Positions 1-10,843 of a stretch of 64,000 nucleotides of DNA are shown one piece after another. The stretch is taken from the NCBI GenBank assembly GCA_009767595.1, contig VSDK01010418.1, positions 1 through 64,000 on the forward strand, given 5' to 3'. The DNA is from Symbiodinium kawagutii. Its lineage: Eukaryota; Sar; Dinophyceae; Suessiales; Symbiodiniaceae. The translations under genes were made by a program, and so were the position numbers. How positions within the stretch are numbered: the first letter of the stretch is position 1; each line of letters opens with the position of its first letter. The notes beneath the pieces are model-generated. The model saw nothing but the letters and a program-made list of their open reading frames with translations. It made no database searches and was not told the origin of the DNA.

Positions 1-9
1 TGTCGTTGT

Positions 10-41
<32 letters not shown>

Positions 42-80
42 ATGTTGATGTTGATGTTGATGTTGATGGTGTTGTTGTTT
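1..80 (+). repeat. (TTG)n/(TGA TGT)n microsatellite
   Basis: Imperfect trinucleotide tract of TTG, TCG and TGA units at the left edge of the window, upstream of lipase-LRR gene A. Two other long TTG tracts (about 14640-14750 and 43165-43610) lie inside introns on the same sense strand, so this one may also be intronic to a gene that starts to the left. The open frames through it are low-complexity artefacts. Confidence 0.9.
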
Positions 81-966
81 GGCTGATTAACCCATACCTG
101 TTCTGAAGACTTCTTGGAATACCTTGAGAGTTTCTGGGCTTAACTGACCCAGAGGAGCAGGTGAGAAGAACATGATTCTGGTGGTTGACAGGAGCCAATT
201 TGTGAGTCTGTCGTGCTTAATTATGTTTTTGCCTTGGAGCGTTGCACGTATGACAACATCCCTGCACGTGAATGTGCATGTGCTCAGTGTATCCAATGAT
301 CCATCTATTAGGCACATTTAGCATCAAAATCCGCCAAGCGCAAGCCAATACACCAAACATACTGTAGTCATCTGTAGTCCCTGCTTCCAAATTCCAACAG
401 TTACTAAAAACACCCCTCCCAATCTTGAACACCCAGGGTTTAAGAGGTGGGGATTAATGTCCGACATGCAAAGATATCATGGATGACAGGGGACATGCCA
501 TTGCATGCACCGGCCACACCAGGACTTGGTGGTCCTGCAGCTATCCACGAGGTTGTGGAGGACCTTCTGCGAACATGTTGGGGCTGGACGCCATAGACTT
601 ACGGACGCACAAACAGCCTTGGTTTGCTTCAAAATGGCTTGAAATGGTTTGCTTAGCTTGGTTGTGTTGTTGGTTCAAAGTGTGTAGGTCATTGGTGGTC
701 GATCTGGCATGTCACTTGGTGCAGTTGACACGCATTCTGTCGCGTTTTGCTGGGATCGTAGCGATGTCAGTTCACCAGAATGCGCAAGTGCAAGCACTCA
801 TCAGGATACATTGCATACACATCAGCAGTGCAACTGGACTGACATGGTGAAACGCACTTGAGTTTTTCAGCATTTGTGATGCAAACTACTGCGTGGCCCA
901 TGAGGAGATACACAACGCTATATCATCAACACTTGCTTCAGACTTTTTTTAGATCATCCTGCTGCC
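81..966. other. Intergenic; conserved 5' flank of gene A from about 600
   Basis: No gene seen from 81 to about 600. From about 600 to 966 the sequence is clearly related to the stretches just before genes B (about 16560-16895) and C (about 22800-23137): the same order of short blocks recurs, including GGCATGTCACTTG, a GATGT block and CATTGCATACACATCAGCAG. The duplicated unit therefore included the promoter and 5' leader. Just before the ATG is a CTTCAG followed by a T-rich run, a plausible acceptor for trans-splicing of the dinoflagellate spliced leader (inference). Confidence 0.6.
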
Positions 967-3900
967 ATGCCTTTTCTTTCAAAGGATGATTTCAAGAATT
1001 TTGAAGAGTGGGCTGACGGCACGTGGCAGCCAGTGAATGCTTCCGGTGCATTCCGCGGGCTGCGCTACGTGGCTGGTGACGCTTGGAGGAATTTGAGAGT
1101 TCCAATGGGAGCTTCACCGGTGAAGTATCGCATCATCACACATGACAAACCGCACATCGAAGTCGCCCGAGCTGATACGGAGGAGGAGTGCGGGGACTTG
1201 CTGCGCAGGCTCAACTCCCCCACAGCCTCAGATGTTTTGGCAGCGGCAGCGGCTTCATCAAATAGGAAGGAAGTGCTGGAGCAAATGATCAACAAAGCAG
1301 GGAAGGACACAGAAATCGACATCGGGCAGGGTCATCAAGAATTTCTCTCCATCGAAATGCTGCAGAAGATTGCTTCTTTGGAGGGAGAAAAGGCTTCTCT
1401 TCACCAAGAGCTTGAGGCTGGAAAACTTGGGAAGAAAGACTTGGCAACGCCAAACACAGCGACGGAGGCAAAGTCACGAGGTCAGATCGCTGCCAAGAGC
1501 GCATCAGAGATGCCTTCCAACCGGCACCACGAGTTGAAGGACACGAGCTTTGTCCAACAGGTGCTGCATGGCCCATTCAGCTCCAGCATGGCCAAGCAGT
1601 TTTGGGAAATTGCAGCGGCTCCATACCGAGCCATCGGCTACAATGGTGGAGGTGCCTCTGTGGAGGTGCAGGGCTGGGAAGTAGTCGCCCACATCCCGGC
1701 AGAAGTGATCCTCGTCCTTGGAAGGAAAGTTGGGAGGATCTTGCAGCTGGGCTTCCGCAGAACCCTGACGGAAGATGGTTCTGGCAGCTGCGTGACTTGG
1801 TGGTTCAACGCTCAAGCAGAAGCCGCGCATCTACAGGGTCTCAATGGCAAGAATGGGGCAGCGTATGTTTACAGAGGTCTCTTGGTTCAATGTGTCATCA
1901 TGTATTTGTTTGAAGGTGTCGCCTCAGGTCCCTCTTACAAAAAACAAATGAATGCAGTCAGACAAGATGTAAATCAATGCGTGCTTCAGTTTCAAGTTTC
2001 ACCCCAATTAACGTACGAACATGACAAGCACAAGGTACACAGTGACCCTGAGACATTGCAACTAGCTTTGGGGATATACAGTAGATCTGTTATGATCTGT
2101 TACTTGTTCAGCTGGAGGCTTTCAAGATGCCTATCTGGCTGTCAACTCCACAGTTGTATCATGGCTAGAGAAGACTTCGAAATCCAGCACAAGTCGCCCC
2201 AGTGTGCGCATCGCCGGCCACTCCCTTGGTGGTGCCCTTGCGACGTTGGCTGCGGTGGACCTTCACCAACGTGGATGGGAGGTTGAGGGCGTGGTCACAT
2301 TCGGCAGCCCCAAAGTCGGAAACAAAGCCTTCAAGTCATTGTATCAGGAACTGGGTTTGCACCAACGTACAGTGCGCTTTGCCAATCGATGTGATCCCTT
2401 GCCTTTGTTTCCACCCTCCTCCTGGGGCTTCAAGCATGTAGTGGAGGAGCACTCCTTGGGTCTCCTCAGCCAGATCCCCAGCATTCATGCTCACGCCATT
2501 GAAGGGAGTGCCATGTCCTACCACCACACTCTGCAAGATGAAGTTGATGGCCGAGAGGCACCACACATCGCTGTACGCGCCTTGAATTCTCAGAAACAAG
2601 AGCTGAAGGTCGACATTGCTTTGCTCCGGCGAGATGTTTCGAAGTTGGCGGAAGGCATAGTTGCAACGCTCCATGTCGTCAAGAAACGTGTCAAGGTGGC
2701 TCAGACATGGGAATGGCTGGTGGCTATGGAGACCTGCATTCAGATTGTGAAACGTTACAAGCTTCAGACATGGCACCAGGGAGCTCCGCTGTGGCTTTCG
2801 GACTACAAGAAGAATCTAAACAGAATCCTTGCAGCAGCGAAGGTGGAGTTGAATGATGTCAAGTCGGAGCTGGCCCCAAAGCTTGTCGTGCTGTTTATGC
2901 AAGCCGCAACTTTCCTCATAGTGGCCATGACTGCTTCTGAAGCGAGCCCAACAGTTGTGCGGAAGGAGTTCGGAGATTTTGTTGCAGAAGCCAAGGTTTT
3001 GGTTTCAAGGTGTTTCCATCTCGGCATCACGCCGCTGAACGAGATCTTGCGTTTGTCACCAAGCAGTGTGGATTTCACCTTGCCAGCAGATGTTCCGGTC
3101 AACCTGCTAAGTCCGACTTTAGAGCTTTGCGGCCCGAGAGGTCTTGCATTCGGATGTACTTTTCTGAGGATGTTGAATTGGAGTGGCAGAACACATTTGC
3201 ATCGCTTGGAAATCAAGCTTGACGAACAGGAAGCCATCATGGACGTTCACATCGACACCATGCTGTCTCAGATTTGTACCAACTTGCCCAAGAACCTGAC
3301 TTCTTTCAGCTTGTTTTTTGGTTGGTGCGACAAGATCACTGATGCGTCGGTGCAACAGATTGCCAACAACTTGCCCAAGAACCTCACTTCCTTGAGCTTG
3401 GATTTTTGTTGGTGCTACAAGGTCACTGATGCTTCGGTGCAGCAGATTGCCAGCAACTTACCCAATAACCTACGGTCTCTAAGCTTGGATTTTGGAGGGT
3501 GCCGCATTACTGATGGACCGGTGCAGCAGATTGCTGGCAACTTGCCCAAGAACCTTACTTCTTTGAGCTTGGACTTTGGAGGGTGCGACTGCATCACTGA
3601 TGCATCGGTGCAACAGGTTGCCAGCAACTTGCCCAAGACCCTTTTTTTCTTGAGCTTGGACTTTTCTTCTTGCAACCGCATCAGTGATGCATCGGTGCAA
3701 CTCGTTGCTGACAACTTGCCCAAGAACCTTACTTCTTTGAGCTTGGACTTTGGAGGGTACGACTGCATCACTGATGCATCGGTGCAACATATTACCAGCA
3801 ACTTGCCCAAGAATCTATTTTTCTTGAGCTTGGACTTTTCTTCTTGCAACCGCATCAGTGATGCAACTGTGCAACTCGTTGCTGACAACTTACCCAAGAA

Positions 3901-4825
3901 CCTTACTTCCTTGAGCTTGGATCTTGGAATCTTTAAGATGCAGATTGCCAGCAACTTGCCGGAGACCCTTACCTCTTTGAGCTTGCATTTTGAAAGGCGT
4001 TTCTGCTGGGATACATTTGTATCATTTGTGGGGCAGATTGCCAGCAACTTGTCCAAGAACCTTACTTCCTTGAGTTTGAATTTCAGAGGGTGCTACTACA
4101 GGGATGCATCATTGCAGCAAATTGCCGGCAACTTGCCCAAGAACCTCACTTCTTTGAGCTTGGATTTTGGATGGTGCGACAAGATCACTGATGTGTCGGT
4201 GCAGGCGATTGCCAGCAACTTGCCCAAGAACCTTACTTCTTTGAGTTTGGATTTTGGAGGGTGCTTTCGCATCACTGATGCGTCGGCGCAGCAGATTGCC
4301 AGCAACTTGCCCAAGAACCTAACTTCTTTAAGCTTGCATTTTGAGGGGCGTTTCTGCAGAGATGCATCAGTGCAGCAGATTGCCAGCAACTTGCCTGAGA
4401 GCCTTACTTCCTTGGATTTGGATTTTCATGAGTGCGACGGCATCACTGATGCGTCAGTGCAGCAGATTGCCCGCAACTTGTCCGAGATTCTCACTTCTTT
4501 GAGTTTGGATTTTGGAGGGTGCAAACGGGTGACTGATGCATCGTTGCAGCAGATTGCTGGCAATTTGCCCAAGAACCTCACTTCTTTGAGTTTGGATTTT
4601 GGAGGGTGCGACAAGATCACTGATGCATCGGCGCAGCAGATTGCCAGCAACTTGCCCAAGAAGCTCACTTCCTTGAGCTTGCATTTTGGTAGGTGCAACC
4701 AAGTCACTGTCGCATTTGTGCAGCAGATTGCCGACAACTTGCCCAAGAACCTGACTTGTTCAACGTTGCGTTACGGACATAGGAGCCGAATCACCTTAGA
4801 AAAATTGCTTCGATTGCGTCGGTAG
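967..4825 (+). CDS. Class 3 lipase / leucine-rich repeat fusion protein, copy A
   Basis: Two exons, 967-1876 and 2118-4825, joined across a 241-base GT-AG intron, give 1205 residues. The start is the ATG of MPFLSKDDF, shared by all four paralogues. Order: unknown N-terminal domain (1-110), coiled coil (about 125-160), a conserved FVQQVLHGPFSSS block, a class 3 lipase domain (about 240-440), a helical linker (440-690) and 17 leucine-rich repeats of about 29 residues plus a degenerate last one (693-1205). The lipase nucleophile elbow GHSLGG puts the serine at 339. Asp396 (FANRCDPLP) and His429 (HAIEGS) are the likely partners. The oxyanion strand reads FRRT (263-266) where copies B and C have FRGT, and the following NW..NL motif is altered, so activity is doubtful. 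The repeats follow the cysteine-containing LRR pattern (L..L.LDF..C..ITDASVQQIA). No signal peptide is seen. Substrate and partners are unknown. Confidence 0.88.
3284..4822 (+). repeat. LRR-coding tandem repeat of copy A (87-base unit)
   Basis: About 18 head-to-tail units of 87 bases in a single exon. Each codes one leucine-rich repeat beginning LPKNLTSLSLDF. Units 4-5 (3541-3714) and 6-7 (3715-3888) are near copies of each other, so a 174-base two-unit block duplicated. Unit 8 is shortened (LGIFKMQIASN), and units 9, 10 and 13 have lost the central C..ITD pattern. Confidence 0.9.
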
Positions 4826-7800
4826 CAGATTGAGCACATACAATTGCATGCGAGCAAAAAGACAGAAGGAGCGGGTAAGGTTTGCAGTATGGCCCGGCCG
4901 AAGCAGATGGATTGGAAAATTTGAGCATTGTTGCCTAGCAATGCCCTGTCATCATTTCGCGCATCATGCGGGTTCTACAAGTTATACAGTTGGGCATTCC
5001 AAGGCTCCCCCGGGCTGGAAGGAATTGACTCAAGAGGTGAGCTTGGAGCAGCCGCTTCTTTGGGAGGTGGGAATCTTCTGCGCAGATTGTTTTCAGAAGC
5101 ACTTTCTAGTTGGTGGGTTCAAACATTTTTCCCTTCTATATGATGATTAAAACATGCCTTCTGTATGATGATTAACAAATTGTTGGTTGACACAAATTTT
5201 CATAGGAGTTGAAACCACCCAACCAGTTTTGGAGTCAGTGCATGTGAAATCATGTAAAGGGACCAAATTTGTGAGTTGCTGATAGCCAACGGAAGTAGAA
5301 ACTGATCAATTCCTCCATCTCCAGCATTCTCCTGCCACCGACAGGTAGGAAGCCTTGCAAGGTCTTGCAACATCGTCCGGGAACCTGGCCCGAAGATGCG
5401 AAGACTTTGCATGGCCCTGGTGTATCTTCCAAGGTTCGCTCATCATATCTGCTGTTTCCAAGACACTTGCGGACGAAAGACATCCGGGCCCGATGCTTGG
5501 GCCACCTTTGCACATGTATTTGTTGTAGTGTTGAAGGGAAAGAAGAAGGGAAAGGTTATGACATGTATGGTTTTCCAATGTTGCCGATGGTTTGGCACAG
5601 AGGCTGAGACAAGGCATCGCAAGTTGCAGGATTGCCCTAGCCCGTTCAGAAGCGTTGGAAAAAAATGAAAAACACCTACTGCAATAATTATTGGTAAAAT
5701 CAAAACATTTAGAATTAGCAGTTGGTTCTTGATTTGGATGTTTTTGAAGGTTTGGCGGTTTGTGTGGCGCAAGGTTGGCTCATGATGTTCGGGTCTTTTG
5801 GGCCTCATCCAAGTTGCTGACGGAGCGCTCTGATGAGGTGGTCCACTGGAAGGTCCAACCCTCCAGAGCGCAAGTCTGGGGGACCTTCATCTCGACGAGG
5901 CTCGTGGATCAGAAACACTCAAGTTGGTGAAGATAGTCTCTAATTGTATCCTCAGATTTTTTGTGCCTCTTTGCTTGAAGGGTTGGGGATAGAAAGGCTT
6001 CCACGTGCGGTTTGGTAAGCGCATGATTTGGACACAGACATGAAAGTTGAAATGGTGAAGTTTCAACAGTTGCAGTGCTGATTGAAACTCACACTGGTAT
6101 GGCGGAGTTAAGAATTTAGAGACGTCAAGTCGTTGCATCCTGCCGTAAACGGCTCCACCCACCTTGAGTTTGGCCCTGCAGTGCATGATGAGTGGCAAGC
6201 GGCACATGGATGAGAGTGGGGATGCTCAGCGATATGGGAGTCTTCGTCCAAGGCATGGGGAGGCTTAATTTTGGGCAGCAGATTGGCCAACACTTTACGA
6301 TGTTTTCAGCTACTTGTTTCGTGCCCAAAAAGGCTGCGAGATTGGTGGTTTGATATGTTGGATTCTCCTGGGTTTTTTTGATGACCACGAGGCTTCGGTG
6401 AAGATTGCTGACGTAATGGCTATCATTACATTCGCACAGGCCCCGTGCTTGCTGTTTGCAGCTTGGATGCCGCATTCCATGACCCGAAACCTAGGTGCAA
6501 ATCTTCGACTCTCCTCTTTGTATGAGAAAGGCACCTCGGAACGAGATCCAACGGGGAAACTGTCAAGTGGTATCTTTGAGTGGCCCCAACTTTCAGAAAT
6601 TCCCATTCTGAATCTTTTTGCCATTCTTCTCTTGGCAGAGGCTCTGTCATGCCAAACAGATTGCCATATCATATGGCTCAAGCAGATCATAGCAAGTCGG
6701 TCCGAGTCTTGAGAATGATGCGAACACTTGGCATGGCCGGGGTTACTGGTGTGTGTGTGTGTGCCCTCAGGTTACTGGTGAGTCCGGAGAGCCTGCTGAA
6801 AAGGCGCAACCGGTTTTCGCCATGTCAAGTTGATACTGCACCCAGACTCCATGGAACATCGCCATCATTGGGACAGCCATCGGTTCTATCATTGACATTG
6901 GTGGTTTTCCCCAGCCTTGTTTGCTGAGCCTGGAGGGTGCTCCCATATCGCTGTCACCCGAAAGGATAGGACATTCAATGGACTTGAAATATATATATAT
7001 ATGTGCTTTACTGTACAAGTGAACAGTCATGGCCACATGTTTGTTTCACAGGGGAGAAAACATTGACCACGTGGCTGAGAACCATACCAGGTAGATCCAG
7101 GTAGTGCGGAACAAGCGGCCAAGATTGTGAATCATGGTTCATAATTATAATATAAACGAAATCCAACATGTAATTTTAGGACAACATTGGGGCATTCATG
7201 GTTATAGATCGTTTAACACGGCACCTGGTTGCATTATCTCGCATGAGGGGTACTCACATTTTTTCTGCCACACTTTGGACAATGTTTTAGCCACAGGTTT
7301 ATTTTGAGGGCCTCAATCCCAGAGATTCAAAGAGAGCAACTGGATTGAACTCACCTCAGCGTTTAACGTGGTATGCCATTTTGACATAGGATGATCATCA
7401 GGATTATATTCGCAGCATCAATGATAACCCAAGCACGGTACCCATGTTACCTATTCCCAGCCTTGCAGGGGCATAGATCCCACTGAGTGTGTGGCTTCAG
7501 TGGTGACTGACAAGTTGCGCGAAGATGTCGGGCCACAGCTACTTTGACGTGTCATTAGATGATGCCCTGGAAGCGAGGCATGAGAGGGGACTGTGGTGCT
7601 ATGGAAATCCGGCACCACTTGGGGATGCCTGGACAAGAATAATGGGAGCATATGACATGATTATCATGACTAGTGACCATTGATTACCAACTGTTGCGCG
7701 CTGACACGACCTGCAAATATGGATACCTTCCGCTCTGTTGGCCGATCTGTCATGTTGCCGCTCTGCCGGAGCTCGCACTTCCTCCGACAACCCTTTTGGT

Positions 7801-8359
7801 GATTTGCACTGCATGATTCATTACCCATATGCGCCATGTGTGATGAATTTGCCTACATTTGGGTCATTGTATAGGTAAATGTAGCCAAATAATATACTAG
7901 GAGCATATGGGTTGCGATCCCGTATGATTCCCAAAAACATGTCCGGTTTGAAACATGTTTGGTGCCGCCTTTGAACATGAAGCAGACATGGAGACAAATT
8001 TTGACCAACCATTATCTTGAAACGGGTAGCGAGTCTCTCAGCTCCGCATGATTTTTCCAGGTCAACTTGAGTAGCAGGGCAAGGAAGATTGGCACTTGTT
8101 CAAAAACGTTGCAGTGGATGCCGGATTCGACCCCAAGAGATTTGTGCAAGAGTGCGAGTGCTGCAACTCCAAGCCCATGGATCTCAAAGATGGCGGATAA
8201 GATACAATCGGATCCATGAATTTCGAGATCACTTGTTTGTATTGTTGTGATTTATTTTGTCCTATGATCTATCTATTTGGAACCATGAGCTATTGTGAAT
8301 GAAAGGTTTCACAATTTCAAACCCACAATTTTGAAAAAGACCTGTTCCTGTTGAATGCG
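4826..8359. other. Intergenic region after gene A
   Basis: From 4826 to about 5450 the sequence matches, with gaps, the 3' flank of gene C (27184 to about 27680). Shared blocks include GAGCACATACA, a GGAAGGAATTGA-like block, CATTCTCCTGCCA and GTCCGGGAACCTGG. Beyond that I recognise nothing. Between about 5900 and 6700 both strands show mutually overlapping frames of 90-130 codons, none with a recognisable domain or consistent splice sites. This may be a decayed mobile element or chance. From 6950 to 8340 I see nothing. Confidence 0.5.
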
Positions 8360-10006
8360 ATGGGTCTCCGCAACAGGCTTCATCGCTGGATCGAACGTGG
8401 GACGGGTCCGCCAGAGGAAACTTCCAGCGAGGAATCATCCCTGGAGGAGCTACATGACAAGATCGCCTGGGTGCGCAAGGTGTGGCAAAGAACTGGGCCG
8501 TGTCAGGTTGACCATGTTTTTTTTGTTTTCATTTTTTTGGGTATGTCGATTCCGGAGTGTCAAAGGGCAGCCCCGGCTGGTGCTGAACATTGGTGAACAA
8601 TTGGGATATGAAGCATTTTAAACATGGTGATTGGATGTAGTGGATTTGGATGGACTTGGGCATATCCCACAGTGAGCTCAGGTTTGGCCCAAATATAAAT
8701 CTCAATCACCCTTAGTCCATCAAAGGACGGTCACTACCCTCAACTCAGGTATGGCATGGGAAGGGTACCCCAACAGCAATGACTGGGGCCTATGAGTACC
8801 CTAGTTCTTGGCATTTGCTTGGGGTTCGCCAGGCTATTTCGCATCATACCATGTGGCTGAGTGAATGCTTGCCACCCACGTTCCCCTTCCTTCTGACTTT
8901 CGATCCTCGAACGAGGACTGGGTAGGGATTCCATGGGTGGTTGGGTGGTTGGGTGGTCGGTGGTAACTTCAGAGTCACCAATGCAACCGGGTTGATTGAC
9001 GTTTAAATGATGTTTTTAAAGGGAATACCAACAGACCACCAAGGCACAACATTGCCTTAGTCCCAGGATCTTTGCCATTTCCTTCGCGAACATCCTTTGC
9101 ATCGACATTGATGAGAAGGAGGGCCTTGAGAAGCAGACCTCTGCCGAGCTCATTCAGCACTACGCCGAAGCCAACGACCTGACCTTTCGGCTCTACGAAA
9201 CCGATCGAGGTATGCATGGCTATTGCACGTCAAGGACCTTTGATCCCAGTCAGCCGGAAGCTTTCCGAAAGTCTTGGAGTTTGATGCGAGCTTCTTGTAG
9301 CTACATTTCTTGTGTGATTGTCCTTGGTAACTACCCAGGACCCATGCTAGTGGTGTTAGCTCTGACTAGTTGATGAAAACAGGGGAAACTTTCGGTTGGT
9401 ATATGCCTACGATCCATTTGCTTGCAAAGTAAAGCTCGAAGCATTTGCATGCAAGATGCATATTGCTCAACCAGCAATCCGAAGGTCAGCATTCCATCCT
9501 GCCAAGGAAACCTGGGAGGTGATGCGCAAGATGAAGTGCGACGTGTACTACATCGCCTTCTCCACATTTCGCGGCTTCTCTTATCGCCTGAGCCCAAAGC
9601 TTTTTGACTCAGCAGAGAATCTTGGTGAATGACTTGTACGGTTTTTTGGCGAAGACGTAACATGTCACAAAACACTGCAATGTTGAACAAGTCGTTGTAG
9701 GTAGGGTTCGATACCCTACCGCCCACATTGGTGCCTCTAAAGAAATTTAGCCCAATATTTGCTTAAATCTTAAGACACTAAGACGTTTCGTAGCCTTTGT
9801 CTCAGATTCTGAGAATCCTTCAATTGTCTCAATGATTGCACGCATTCAGGACGCAAACTTTGGGAGTTCCGAAGAACCAGCAAGACTTTGATCTTGAGTT
9901 TGTGCAGCGGGAGTGGTGCCCGAAGATCGTAGGACCCACATCTCGTGAGGACCCTGCATTGGCAACTTGGCTTCACGAAAGTCTTGAGGATCTATGCAAA
10001 GATTAA
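8360..10006 (+). CDS. Uncharacterised 202-residue protein with IDID and TDRGMH motifs
   Basis: Four exons with matching phases: 8360-8506, 9044-9234, 9485-9598, 9850-10006. The sum is 609 bases, 202 residues and a TAA stop. The introns begin GT, GA and GC, and all end AG before a G. Residues 1-49 are basic and helical (NRLHRWIERG). Residues 58-73 form a hydrophobic strand ending in the acidic motif CIDIDE. Residues 99-113 read LYETDRGMHGYCTSR. Residues 114-151 continue through MKCDVYYIAF to RLSPK. A strand ending in D.D, then a G-x-H segment, then another acidic strand recalls the active-site order of archaeo-eukaryotic primase-type folds and of some giant-virus proteins. This is pattern resemblance only. 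The exon 1 start is the first ATG in its open frame and could be preceded by another exon. It might instead be fused to the next gene through an alternative donor in exon 4. Confidence 0.62.
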
Positions 10007-10142
10007 CAAAACATTTAAGTAAGTAGCATGCTACTGTACTCGTAGTAAAGATGCTGGTGGCAGTGGACAGGGCCCTGACCACTATTCGTGAAGGATTTCA
10101 CTGTTTCATTAATTTGGCTATGTGGTGTATTTGTGTGCGCAG

Positions 10143-10802
10143 CACATGCAGACACGTTGGACCATGAAGCACCTCACGGACTTGTGGCTGACCTCACCCC
10201 AAAACTAGTGCTTCGCTGCGGATTCCCAACAGAAGATGTGGAAGAAACGCCCAAAAGACGGAGGGGAGAGCTACCAAGCGTTTGCACATTTATGTACATT
10301 ATGGCTATGTGTGATAACTCATTATAGAACTGGTCAACTGCAGTTTGCCGTGATGCTGGACAAGAACAACACATCGGTGGAGGTTGATAATTAAGCTAGG
10401 GGACACACCAAACTTTGTACTGAACTTCGGAAGGGCTGTGTCCTTTCAAAAAGTCAGATAGCCAATAGTGAGCAGTGGTAATATCAGAATGGCAGATCTC
10501 TTCCACTGGTGACATAAATGGCCGTCGACCTGAGGTTAGCATGATCGACCTAACCATGCAGCTCACCCGCTACATCAAGAGCAAGCCAGACCTTCGGTTT
10601 CAGGTGCTAGACCCGCCATGGGTCGTGCAGGAGGTGGTAGACCCGCCATCATGAGCACAGCATGTACCCATCAAGTCCCAACGAAAATCGCTCGGTGGGG
10701 TTGCAAAGCCATGCGGTGCGGAATGTCCAAAGTACGGGTATATCAATTGATATTAATTACACTTTGTGGAACAGCATTGCAGTGGAAAATCATGCAAAAT
10801 TC

Positions 10803-10843
<41 letters not shown>

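Noticed and set aside
967-2286. Unspliced 439-residue reading of copy A exon 1
   Set aside because: The intron happens to lack an in-frame stop. The tail after residue 303 has no match in B or C, while splicing restores the lipase.
5887-6712. Retroelement coding remnants, also 27989-28483 and 29345-29776
   Set aside because: Several overlapping frames on both strands look mildly protein-like, but no reverse transcriptase, integrase or transposase motif is visible.
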